This document shows, in pieces, positions 11,505 to 20,445 of a DNA stretch of 64,000 nucleotides (the stretch's first letter is position 1; the number at the start of each line of letters is the position of its first letter). A program made the translations under genes and the position numbers. The notes below the pieces were generated by a model, which was given only the letters and a program-made list of their open reading frames with translations, was not told the DNA's origin and did not search any database. This DNA is from Kalaharituber pfeilii (taxonomy: Eukaryota; Ascomycota; Pezizomycetes; Pezizales; Pezizaceae), in the NCBI GenBank assembly GCA_015179045.1, contig WHUZ01000040.1, positions 186,001 to 250,000 on the forward strand, read 5' to 3'.

Positions 11505-11615
11505 AGGCCTTTTTTTTTAAAAGAAGAAAAAAGTACCATTACTGGTTTCCCGCCCTGTGGGCTATGACGAGGTTAATTACAAGGGAGAAAAATGAAAGAA
11601 ATAAATAAAACAAGA

Positions 11616-11651
11616 TTTTTTTTTATTTTTATATCAATACTCGCATGCCGC
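11616..11651 (-). mobile_element. Shortest tail-only micro-insertion (36 bp), family A
   Basis: On the minus strand the insert reads GCGGCATGCGAGTATTGATA followed by an A-rich run, which is only the 3' half of the A hairpin. Repeats of 13 bp, AAATAAAACAAGA, flank it at 11603-11615 and 11652-11664. Confidence 0.85.
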
Positions 11652-11720
11652 AAATAAAACAAGAACAAAGCAACGTAAAGCCCAGGCATGAGGGAAAAAT
11701 TACAGTATCTCTATCTACCT

Positions 11721-11791
11721 GCCCTGCCATGGCGAATAGCTGCAAGTGGGGTTACGTGACAATATAAAAAATAAAAAAAATACAAAAAAAA
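11721..11791 (+). mobile_element. Tail-only micro-insertion, family B
   Basis: The insert starts GCCCTGCCATGGCG and contains only the B hairpin, GTTACGTGA and an A-rich run. The flanks CTCTATCTACCT (11709-11720) and CTCTATCAACCT (11792-11803) form a TSD with one mismatch. Confidence 0.85.
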
Positions 11792-12059
11792 CTCTATCAA
11801 CCTAAAGAGCTGCACCACGGATCCCCTTCAACCTCTCTTGCCGCCGGGGGCCTATATATCGCTTCCAGCCTTCCTGGCCACTTCCTCCTACATACCTCGA
11901 ACCTGTTGCAAATGTGTGCTGTCGTCTCCTCCCCTTCCCAGCATCACCTGCATTTGTGAAGGAAGTGAGATCTATTTCCCTCCGCAGCCTTACGCTCGGC
12001 TCGTACAGAAAACCTCAAGCCTCCCCCGCCCCATCTCATCCTTCAGGATGCTCACCCAC

Positions 12060-12205
12060 ACTACTAACTAGACATAAAGTATGACTTCATATCTTACATC
12101 CCATTCATGAGTGCAGAATTACATTGCGCCTCCATGTCTTCTTCTAGTGCATCTCCATCATCATCACCATCCTTGTTAGCTTCAGTAGCCTTACCAGAAA
12201 TATCC
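12060..12205 (+). repeat. Direct repeat unit, copy 1 (paired with 13785-13960)
   Basis: ACATCCCATTCATGAG, GCAGAATTACA and TTAGCTTCAGTAGCCTT occur in the same order and spacing here and at 13785-13960. The two units bracket the minisatellite block, suggesting a local duplication of unknown origin. Confidence 0.65.
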
Positions 12206-12354
12206 AGTAGCAAGACTACAGCGATAGAGATGGAGCTACAGATGGCGGTGATATCGGAAATATAATAATATCAGCACCGAGTTCCTCAATATCAATAGAC
12301 CGCTCTATCTTGTCCTAGTAATATCTTCTTATTATCTTGTTGTTTATATACTAA

Positions 12355-12866
12355 TAGTCCTGCTGCCGTTGCCATCACTGTAGCCCTGTCGCTATAGTCC
12401 TGTCGCTGTCGCTGTAGCTCTCCTGCCATCGCTACAGCTCTCCCGCTGTCACTCTAGTCCTGTCACTGTCTCTATAATCCTGTCGCTGTTACTCTCCTGC
12501 TGTCGCTATCACTGTCGCTGTAGCTCTCCTGCTGTTGCTATAGTCCCGTGGCTGTAGCTCTCCTGCTATCGCTGTCACTGTCGCTGTAGCTCTCCTGCTG
12601 TCATTGTAGCTCTCCTGCTGTCGCTATAGTCCTGTCGCTGTCGCTACAGCTCTCCCGCTGTCGCTATAGTCCTGTCGCTGTAGCTCTCCTGCTGTCGCTG
12701 TCACTGTCGCTGTAGCTCTCCTGCTGTCGCTGTAGTCCTGTCGCTGTTGCTATAGCTCTCCCGCCGTCGCTGTAGCTCTCCTGCTATCCCTATAGCTCTC
12801 TCGCTGTCGCCATAGTCCTGTGGCTGTCGCTATAGTCCTGTTGCTGTCACTATAGTCCTGTTGCTT
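12355..12866. repeat. Degenerate minisatellite of CTGTCGCTGTAGCTCTCCTG-like units
   Basis: About 500 bp consist almost entirely of permutations of CTGTCGCTGTAG, CTCTCCTGCTG and TAGTCCTGTCG in irregular order. A second, shorter patch of the same family lies at 14015-14160 beside the duplicated unit. I see no coding role. Confidence 0.9.
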
Positions 12867-13071
12867 TGTGCGACAACCGTCGCTCCACCCTGAAGCCGTC
12901 GCGCGACCCATTTTGCAGTCGGGCGACAACCGTCGCTCCACCCTGAAGCTGTCGCGCGATCCATTTTGCAGTCGGGCGACAACCGTCGCTCCACCCTAAA
13001 GCTGTCGCGCGACTCGTTTTGCAGTCGGGCGACAACCGTCGCTCCACCCTGAACCTGTCGCGCGACCCGTT
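12867..13071. repeat. 53-bp tandem repeat, nearly four units
   Basis: Units begin GCGACAACCGTCGCTCCACC and repeat every 53 bp with a few substitutions. The array is broken at 13071 by a LINE derivative and continues for part of a unit at 13594-13612. Confidence 0.9.
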
Positions 13072-13562
13072 ACTCCCACCCCAGCGCCCACGCCTAAGAC
13101 AAAACCTCCCCACACCCCCAAATCCCCACCTCCAACCGCTCCCGATGCCAACACCTCAAAGACCGGCATCGTAGTCCACGGGATAGCCCTGAGGAAAGAC
13201 CTCGTGAAGGTCCGACGATGGATGGAGGCAGCCAACCAGGATCTAGGAAAGATCACGGGGATTCGATGGCTGAGGAAGAAGGCAACTTTGATTGAGGAGG
13301 GAAAAAAGACAAGCTCGGTGGTGGTGTACTTGGAGGAGGCATCGAATGTAGACAGGGTAAGACTGGGAGGAAGATGGCTTCGAGCAGGGCAATACGAATG
13401 GGATAGAGGACGGAAGTGAAGGACACCCCATCCCGTATTGACATTTCACCCGCATCATGTACGAGCACCGCGGGCACTACATATACTTATCGGCTGTTTT
13501 TATTTTCTCTTTCTTTTTAATAAACTCTTGCCATAGCCCATAGGGCGGATTGCGAGTATTGA

Positions 13563-13593
<31 letters not shown>
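13072..13593 (+). mobile_element. ORF1-only LINE derivative (RRM fragment fused to tail A)
   Basis: The insert has 11-bp TSDs, CGCGACCCGTT, at 13061-13071 and 13594-13604. It encodes, in one open frame to the stop at 13419, a Pro/Thr-rich linker (TPTPAPTPKTKPP) and an RRM-like ORF1 domain (GIVVHGIALRKDL, GIRWLRKK, KKTSSVVVYLEEA, YEWDRGRK). The coding region has no stop or frameshift. The ORF ends where LINE ORF1 proteins normally continue into CCHC knuckles. A 100-bp 3'UTR, the A-type hairpin and a long poly(A) follow. By analogy with Tad-type ORF1 it would bind RNA, which is inference. Confidence 0.85.
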
Positions 13594-13784
13594 CGCGACC
13601 CGTTTTGCAGTCAGTTGCCACTAAGTTCGACGCCTCAACTACTTTGTACCGAATGCAATATTGATCCATTTTTAGATTTGCAAGACCCATTCTAACTACA
13701 AATCTAATCCTTTCATCTTGATACTTAATGTGCTCGTTTGTGCTCGTCATTTGCATCATAGCTTCCTCATACCTTCAGAATGCT

Positions 13785-13960
13785 CACCCATCCAGGACGT
13801 AAGATATGACCATATTTTACATCCCATTCATGAGCGCAGAATTACACTATGCCTCCATATCCTCTTCTAGCGCACTTTCATCATCATCCTTAGCTTCAGT
13901 AGCCTTGTCAGAACCATCCACCCCGTGGCCGGTCCCTCCTATAACAGTAGTATCCGAACT
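13785..13960 (+). repeat. Direct repeat unit, copy 2
   Basis: This is the second copy of the unit at 12060-12205. It shares about 150 bp with substitutions and small indels and is followed by another patch of the CTGTCGCTATAG minisatellite. Confidence 0.65.
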
Positions 13961-14160
13961 CTCACGGCTATTAGTCCCATTTACCGCCTCATATTGACTT
14001 GCCGGAATCATTGCTTCTAGCTCTCCTGCTGTCGCTATAGCTCTCCCGCCGTCGCTATAGCCCTCTCGCTGTTGCTATAGTCCTGTTGCTGTAGTACTAC
14101 CTCTGTTACTACAGTCCTTCTGCTATCACTGTAGTTCTACCTCTATTACCCTGCTTCTAT

Positions 14161-14221
14161 GCCCTGCCATGGCGAACAGCTACAAGCGGGGTCATGTGAT
14201 ATTAAAAAAAACAAAAAAAAA
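14161..14221 (+). mobile_element. Tail-only micro-insertion, family B
   Basis: The 61-bp insert starts GCCCTGCCATGGCG and contains the B hairpin, GTCATGTGATATT and an A-rich run. Perfect 13-bp TSDs ACCCTGCTTCTAT lie at 14148-14160 and 14222-14234. Its 5' end is identical to those at 11721 and 3628 (minus strand). Confidence 0.9.
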
Positions 14222-14488
14222 ACCCTGCTTCTATCACCCTGCTTCTATTGCCCTACAGCCATAACTGTAGTCCTGTTGCTAGCGATTTTCCCTTAATGCC
14301 CTTTGATTACTCTCCAATACAATTAATAATTGGCTTGTCTGCTAAAGCTATTCCTAGGCCTGGCTGGGGGTAGTTCCACTTGATCCAACTTTGATACTTC
14401 AGTATCGTGGGCTGCAGATACATACCACTTAGTTGCTATTACATATTATGCTAGTCTACACTAGTGCATTCCACTACCTAGCGTCACC

Positions 14489-14521
14489 CATGTCGGCGAC
14501 TCCAGTAGGCCGTCGCCGACA
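14489..14521. other. Perfect 11-bp inverted repeat (hairpin)
   Basis: ATGTCGGCGAC and GTCGCCGACAT are separated by 11 bp. No gene is close enough to assign a regulatory role, and it may be part of a degraded MITE (a related MITE arm starts near 14614). Confidence 0.5.
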
Positions 14522-14739
14522 TTTGCCCTTGGCTACTCTATGGCGTCGCGCACATTTTATTCCAGACGTTCTCCCACGAAGCAACCGCGTAGTGTGGAGT
14601 AGCTTAGTCAGCCACTAAGCGGTAGTCTGGTTCGAGACTGCCGCATAGAGTCTCGTTCCCCTTACTTCACAACTATGGAAAAACACTATTCTGCTCGAAG
14701 TAGTTGCGGGCCGATTATGGTGCGCTGAAGCCTAACGAA

Positions 14740-15380
14740 TGTATAACAACAGCATATTCCAGGACTGACAACACTCCCACCCCCACCTATACCACCTCCG
14801 CCTCTCCCCTGCCTTTACCCTCCCCTCTCCTGTTGCTTCTCCGCCTCTCTCACACTGCCTCTCGCTTGTACTTTCGTTTCTCCCGCCCCCCCCCCCCCCC
14901 TCGCTGTCTCCCTTTCGCATCCCCACCATTTCCACCATTGACTTGCCCTCTGTGCCTTCTCGAGCAGGGATAATGCACTTTTTTCCTTGCGAGCTCGAAG
15001 TCGCCTACTACCATATGTTATTTCCTTTTTCATTTTGTCTGGCAGTTGTTATTCCATTTCTTTATACCTGTTGAAGTACCGTACAAATGCCAGGCCAGCT
15101 CTATTGTGGTACGTATACGCGGGGGATCCAGAGGGACCAAATTGATTAAATGGTTGGCGGAAGATGCCTAACTGAGGGATCGTGGATTCAGAAGCAAGAG
15201 GGGTGTACCTCTTAGCGAACAAGAAATTGGTGGGTACATTGGAGGTTGTAGGTACACAAGGTTCGGTGTGGTGAGTTCCTACTCATGCTAGATTTTTACT
15301 TCTCTTGATTTTAATTTCTTTTTCCTTTTGTCAATGTTCTTAATTTATGCTCTCTCTTGGTTTCGATATTTATTATTGAG
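14740..15380 (+). repeat. Unclassified dispersed repeat R, copy 1
   Basis: A pyrimidine-rich block is followed by TCTGGCAGTT, TTTATACCTGTTGAAG, a GA-rich segment with ATTCAGAAGCAAGAGG and a T-rich segment. The same order occurs at about 18850-19510 and 27550-28190. No ORF or terminal repeat was recognised. Confidence 0.55.
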
Positions 15381-15599
15381 TTGTTTGCGTAAGGATACTA
15401 CAATGCTCGATGACTTCTGGATCAGGCGCTACGGTAGGGATAACTTCCAGAGTAGGTACAGTACAAACATACGATATTGCGACCGGAGAACTTCAGCATC
15501 CTCCATCCAGCTTTCGACATCACGTTCACTAGTAGGGGTCTACTACTCCGATTTAAAGTATCTGAAAATTGTTATTGCCATGTCCGACGTATCGAAATA

Positions 15600-15729
15600 A
15601 AATTTTCCCTTCTCTGGTTTTCCTTCTTTTTTCTGGCGAATACTTGAACCGAATACTATCGAATATTTGCCAAATTTACACGTAAAGTTTTTACCTCGCC
15701 ATAGCCCATAGGGCGGCATGCGAGTACTG

Positions 15730-15761
<32 letters not shown>
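15600..15761 (+). mobile_element. LINE family A tail
   Basis: A canonical A-type hairpin (CTCGCCATAGCCCATAGGGC, then GGCATGCGAG) at 15696-15725 is followed by ACTGATATT and a pure A-run of about 28 bp. The 5' end and TSD could not be placed, so the left limit is approximate. Confidence 0.65.
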
Positions 15762-15763
<2 letters not shown>

Positions 15764-16004
15764 TGGACCTCGTCGCTTTCCCTTATGCTGCATTGTGATA
15801 CCATACTAGGAAGACTTTCTGCTAGGCACTGTATCCTACGAATACCCTCGAGCATGGGCCCGGATTTCTTCAAGAACTCGGCGATTTCGTGGATACAATT
15901 TTGACCAAAAAGTATTCGCGGTTTTTCATTTCTGACATTATCCGGTCACTTTTGGTCCGAATATATTAATACACCTTTGCGGAGGAAAATCTTGTGCGAT
16001 CCTA

Positions 16005-16110
16005 ATTTGCACGCTGTCAGGTATTGGCATTGCGAGTTCTGTACAGTCGCGGTTTTCCGGTTGGAGAGTGAGGTCTGTAGTCGATTTTTCATGCCAAAAT
16101 CACCTGATGT
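16005..16110 (+). pseudogene. Decayed duplicate of a U1-type zinc-finger exon
   Basis: GTATTGGCATTGCGAGTTCT at 16020 is nearly identical to the segment at about 16351 that encodes YWHCEVC of the downstream gene. It reads YWHCEFC but the second half of the finger (the His ligands) is gone. It is either an internal duplication that decayed or a misread 5' exon. Confidence 0.5.
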
Positions 16111-16232
16111 CCAACCATGTAAACCTCATACAAAAAAAAGGATCGCAATGAAACAATTGCTCTACATTGCACAGCTCGCAAGAATCATACATGCGAAACA
16201 CAAGAGATCTATAGGTTGTACCCAACGTCCCG

Positions 16233-17831
16233 ATGTCTAGCAAAATGCACTGGTATTGTACGGTCTGCGACAAATTGTTCCCGCCCGAATCGCAAAAGAC
16301 CCACTTCCAGGGGCGCAAGCATCAAGCAAAGCTCAATCCACCTACTGTTACGTATTGGCATTGCGAAGTCTGCAATCGTGATCTTATGGCCCAGAACAAG
16401 GAGTCGCATGAAAGGGGTTCCAAGCACTTAGCGAAACTGCATCAAGTTGAGCGAGCGAAGGAGTTGCGAGATGAGGGAGGCAAGATCCTGCCAAACATCA
16501 AGGGTAAGACAAAGTATCCCTTCTATGTCATGTTCCTTCTGACTGTTAAACTGGTAGACCGCGAAGCGGGTAAATGGACTTGCGATGTTTGCAGCACATC
16601 TATGGACAGCAAAAGTCGAGAAGCGCATCTCGGAGGTGGAAAGCATGCTCGTGTCGTGGTGCTGCAAATGAAAAAAGAGGAAAAGGAGCAACTTGCAACC
16701 CCAGGGCCTGCAAAGTGTAACCTTTCCGCAGTCTTGAATAGAACTGAACTCACAGTTGGTGCAGGTAATGGGACATGGGAATGCGATATTTGCTTACGGT
16801 CCATGACATGGAAAACTCGGCAAGCGCACCTAGAAGGGAAAAAGCATGCCCGTGTGGTCATAGCTCGATTGGGAGGTCCGCTGGAAAAGGTTGAGACAGA
16901 GAAGCCCACACTTGCAAAAGCCCTCTCGGCGGAGAAGGTTGTAATGGAACAACATTCTGTCACAAAATCACTTTCTGTACGGCAGAAACGTGGTTCAGTG
17001 GCAATGGGAAAAACAATATTTGAAGCAACATCCAGAATTGGATTGGCACAGACTGGTGAACCGTCGAAGCTTGCAGGCACCAAAATCAGCACACCAACTG
17101 GAAACCTAAGTGTCAAGAAACCACAGAACGTGAACCACGCTATGCAGCAGCAAATGGTACCGGCAAAACCAAGACATTTGAAGGAAAGAATAAAGCCTAG
17201 CATGTACATCTCACGACGGTGTGGTTGGGAGCAGTTCAGGCCTCCTCCTCTCGCGGAACCATTGGCCGACATCGATGAAGGTTCTCTCGCACCCGAAGGC
17301 CCTTGTAACGTTTATATTCAATTTGGATTCTGTGGGTGGCCCGGGACACAGCCACATTTCGACTACAGCAATACTGCGAGCGCTAGTCGTTTCGCTCAAC
17401 AGTTGAAGAGAGAGATCGGAAATCACGTGTACGAAAAACTTGCGGGCATCCGAACCGCAGTGCTTGAGCATAGCGTCCCACAGCGTTTGAGGCCTATGAA
17501 ACCAAGAGAAAGAAAATGGAAAGGGCCCTTACCACCTCCACCCCGCATTCCCTGCCAGATTTGCAAGCTGGCTAGAAGTATATATGTTTCGAAGAAGCCA
17601 CGCCGGCCGTATGTGGAATCGAGGAAGCAGGTCAAGGCATGGGAGCCATTCACACAGCCAAATCTTCCACGCAAACATAAGAGGCCACATCAAAATCAGT
17701 GTCTTTCACCTAAGTGGTGGTCGACAAATCTGGCCAGCAAATTAATAGAGACGAAACAGGTTTCAACGGAACACAGCGGAAGCAGCCCAGGCTCTAAAAT
17801 TTCAGGGAAAGACTGCCTAAGACGTGATTGA
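16233..17831 (+). CDS. Four-finger U1/matrin-type zinc-finger protein
   Basis: The open frame is 532 aa. It holds four U1-type fingers (C-x2-C-x12-H-x5-H, as in RNA- or dsRNA-binding U1C/JAZ proteins): WYCTVC..H..GRKH near residues 7-29, WHCEVC..H..GSKH near 43-65, WTCDVC..H..GGKH near 113-138, and WECDIC..H..GKKH near 184-208. The rest is basic and Lys/Pro-rich with no other domain I recognise. A CQIC pair lies near residue 445. Positions 16504-16557 (GTAAGA...CTGAC...GGTAG, 54 bp) look like an in-frame intron, and removing it gives 514 aa and drops an atypical hydrophobic insert (FYVMFLLTV). The start at ATG 16233 is the first in frame, with Met5 at 16245 as the alternative. Its role (RNA binding or splicing) is inference from the finger type. 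Confidence 0.75.
   Translation: MSSKMHWYCTVCDKLFPPESQKTHFQGRKHQAKLNPPTVTYWHCEVCNRDLMAQNKESHERGSKHLAKLHQVERAKELRDEGGKILPNIKGKTKYPFYVMFLLTVKLVDREAGKWTCDVCSTSMDSKSREAHLGGGKHARVVVLQMKKEEKEQLATPGPAKCNLSAVLNRTELTVGAGNGTWECDICLRSMTWKTRQAHLEGKKHARVVIARLGGPLEKVETEKPTLAKALSAEKVVMEQHSVTKSLSVRQKRGSVAMGKTIFEATSRIGLAQTGEPSKLAGTKISTPTGNLSVKKPQNVNHAMQQQMVPAKPRHLKERIKPSMYISRRCGWEQFRPPPLAEPLADIDEGSLAPEGPCNVYIQFGFCGWPGTQPHFDYSNTASASRFAQQLKREIGNHVYEKLAGIRTAVLEHSVPQRLRPMKPRERKWKGPLPPPPRIPCQICKLARSIYVSKKPRRPYVESRKQVKAWEPFTQPNLPRKHKRPHQNQCLSPKWWSTNLASKLIETKQVSTEHSGSSPGSKISGKDCLRRD
16504..16557 (+). other. Probable 54-bp intron within the zinc-finger gene
   Basis: It has a GTAAGA donor, a CTGAC branch-like site and a GGTAG acceptor. 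The length is divisible by 3, so the frame stays open with or without splicing. The peptide it would encode is hydrophobic and unlike its surroundings. Confidence 0.65.
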
Positions 17832-17966
17832 TCAGCAGACCACCTACAAGGGCGGGAAATACTTTGCATGTGGGATATAAAGGTGGAACAGCCGTTGCGG
17901 AATATGGTTTCGTGAATAAACTCAATTTGATCTTGCCTTTGTCGTTTTTACCTGAAGGAGAACGAC

Positions 17967-18588
17967 TTTTTTTTTTTTTTTTTTTTATTTCATTAATCGC
18001 ATGCCGCCCTAAGGGCTATGGCGATGTTTAGTTACATAACGAAATTCATACGAAATTCACGCCGCCCGCTCCAGAGTTACTCCCCTCCTGCCCACTCTAA
18101 AATTTCCCGCACGTTCCTCCCCTTGTCAATCTGTCTTATTCCTTCCGCCCCCCCGCATTTCCTAGCCCATGCCTTGCAGTCTTGCCGTACGTGTTCCCAA
18201 TTCTCTGGGGCCTCCCCACACCATCGGCATTCCGGTGATTCGGCTTTCCCTATGTGGTATCTCCATTCTTTCAGTCCCTTATTTCCTAAGATCCCCGCCA
18301 GCGTTGAGAGGTATCGCCTTCGGTCCGCGATTTGCAGAGGTCGGTAGTTCAGACCCGCCTGCTTTCTCTCCGTGGCTCGCAGTGCCTTATACTCTTGTCT
18401 TATACCTGCTTCTGTTACGGTTTCGTCTTCGTATTGTAGCGCTGTGCCGACTTTAGCCGCCCAGTCTGCCTCCGTGTTCCCTTTCACCCCCTTGTGGCTT
18501 TTCACCCATATCACCGCCAGGTCTAGGTCCCCTTTCGCTATCCGGTCCTCCCACCTCTTCCTTACCAGAGTGGATGCTCCGTCGACCG
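17967..18588 (-). mobile_element. LINE family A, 5'-truncated copy with open RNase H end
   Basis: On the minus strand an open frame (start outside, stop at 18077) encodes the C-terminal half of RNase H (DLAVIWVKSHKGVKGNTEAD, with the last catalytic Asp context) and a terminal Cys/His knuckle (ECRWCGEAPENWEHVRQDC). The 3'UTR, A-type hairpin and poly(A) (T-run from 17967) follow. Flanks GAAGGAGAACGAC (17954-17966) and GAAGGAGAACTAC (18589-18601) form a 13-bp TSD with one mismatch. It lies 136 bp downstream of the zinc-finger gene stop. Confidence 0.85.
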
Positions 18589-18661
18589 GAAGGAGAACTA
18601 CGCAAGGTGATGCTTGTAACGCCGTCTTATCGATGTGAAGAGGACTCATAAGAACGCTCAG

Positions 18662-18830
18662 TCTTTTTTTCTTTTGGTCACATAACCCCGCATTTTTATT
18701 ATCTCCTTTGTAATTTTCTCGTCATAGCCCGTAGGGCGGCATACGAGTAATGATATTAAAAAAAAGAAATAACCCGCATACAGGCTACCAGCCTACGCAA
18801 TGGCGGTGAACTCTTAGTCTAAAGCCTGCG
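18662..18830 (-). mobile_element. LINE family B tail interrupted by a family A micro-insertion
   Basis: On the minus strand a B-type tail (GTAGGCTGGTAGCCTGTATGCG, read in two pieces, then GGGGTTATGTGACC and an A-rich run) is split at GCAT by the insert at 18694-18770. The upstream extent of the B copy is unclear. Confidence 0.7.
18694..18770 (+). mobile_element. Tail-only micro-insertion, family A, inside a B tail
   Basis: The 77-bp insert carries about 27 nt of 3'UTR, an A-type hairpin with CTCGT/ACGAG outer stem and an A-rich run. AACCCCGCAT at 18684-18693 and AACCCGCAT at 18771-18779 are the repeated target (one C missing on the right). Confidence 0.75.
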
Positions 18831-18849
18831 TAAAATGATGAATAGAGAG

Positions 18850-19510
18850 TGGGATGGTCGTTTCTAACTCCATGTTCATGCTCTCCCTCCTTATACCTCT
18901 GCATTCCCTCACTTCCCCTTACAGTCATCACCCATAACTACTGCTCGCCTCTCTGTCCAGCCTACCCTCTACCGAGCCACTCACTGCCACAGCTATCTGT
19001 ACTCAACTCCTCTCTACTCCCCACAGGATTCCCCTTCTGAATCTCATGCCTCACGAGATTCCTCCGCGCCCTCTGCTCCACTGCTTTCCTTCCCCTTTGT
19101 ACTTTATTTATTTATTCTCATGCCTTTTGTTCTAAGTTTTTTTTTCTTTTTTCTGCCAGTTTTTCAAATTTTTAACCCATTGAAGTTTCAAATCAATGAC
19201 AACACCCGGCTTTAGATGAGACTAGGCCTATGAATACGGTGTCGGAGGCGGCGTAGCTGAACTCGGCGTAAATTTTGAAGCAAGAGGAGGGTGTGCCATT
19301 CAGAAGCAAACAATTGATGAGTGCACTGGGATGTGAGCACACAGTGTTCTGGGTGGAATGGGGATTCAGTGTGGAGAGTGGAGATCTGCGCATGCTATCC
19401 TTTTATTTTCACCCTTTTCAGGAATTTTTTTTTTGACTTCTTTTCCTCAATGTTCTGAGCTTGTGACCTATCATTGTTTCGTTATTCAGCTATAGCTGAC
19501 TTGTTTTGTG
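18850..19510 (+). repeat. Unclassified dispersed repeat R, copy 2
   Basis: It has the same order of blocks as 14740-15380: a pyrimidine-rich start, TCTGCCAGTT, CCATTGAAGTTTC, TTTTGAAGCAAGAGGAGGGT, CATGCTA with a T-rich run, and ATCATTGTTTCGTTATTCAGC. No coding potential was seen. Confidence 0.55.
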
Positions 19511-20445
19511 CAAGTTTAGAAGCAGTAATGACAGCTCAAGTCGGAGGAATTTGAAGGAAACAGAAAAGGGATCGTGAAGGAGGACTTCTTGTGTAGGCGG
19601 CACTAGCAGGAGGGAATGATAGAATTTTAATTCACATCGCTCGACACAGTGATTCTCCGCTGGTGAGGCTGTGGGGTGAACAAGTGTAGTAGAATGGAAG
19701 ATCATGAACGAAGAAAACGCTCAATTTTCTGTTGCTCGTTGTTCTATGTATGAGTACATGTAAAGCACAGAAGAATTGGGAAAATAAATTTTGTGTACGG
19801 CTGAAATCCTAATTAAGATTTGCATGCCAGTTTTTATGCCACGCAAATTTCTAGTGTGAATTGATTTGTCACTTTTACGCAAATGCGAAATATGGGGTAT
19901 GTACATTTGTGGGATTATATTTGTACATGAGCCACAAAAAAGGAACCTGAGACTCTCATCGGGACCCTCGTTGAGGGGCAGATCGCTCGTATATCGAGGC
20001 TTCCAATCTTTGGGCTTCGCGGCATCTCCTAGTGCCGTTCCCGGATGAGGGAAATTGTCATGAAATTATTACCTGCCAGATTACTCTTTGATAATAAAGA
20101 TACTAGCATGTTAATACAACACCAAATGAAAAATTTCATAGAACACTACAGTTAATCCGTCAGTCAAACCGTCGGCCCATGATTCCTCCGTGCATGGGCG
20201 CCAGGATTACCCCGTCGGTTCAACAGGACTTTTCATAACAAAAAAGTGACCCGAACGACGCTGCTTCGAATAGTAGAACCAAGATTGTGTGCCCAAAGGT
20301 CGTTGATGTTGTATGACTGCAATACACTGGCTAGAGTTACTCTATGCGGATAAACCGGCAAGGAATGTTGTCGAATGCAACCGTTCTCATTGAAGTGCGA
20401 GATAAATTAGTCCTGTGGAGGGTCGTTCAAAAACAATAGACTTAC
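19511..20445. other. Gene-free stretch
   Basis: No supported gene or repeat. Reading frames are short and overlap each other in several frames. Confidence 0.35.

Larger units (their letters stand above)
11505..12060 (-). mobile_element. LINE family A, minus strand, with two nested micro-insertions
   Basis: On the minus strand, the ORF2 C-terminal region (about 12000-11810, same knuckle-encoding block as at 264-350) is followed by 3'UTR, the A-type tail (CCTCGTCATAGCCCACAGGG, about 11572-11530) and an A-rich end. Tail-only insertions at 11616-11651 and 11721-11791 interrupt the 3'UTR, so this copy predates them. Its coding part is frameshifted. Confidence 0.65.

Noticed and set aside
12355..13071. 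CRISPR-like array
   Set aside because: Repeats are contiguous without unique spacers, and the genome is eukaryotic.
18077..18649. 190-codon minus-strand frame as a host RNase H gene
   Set aside because: It carries the LINE terminal knuckle and tail and is bounded by TSDs, so it is a truncated LINE.
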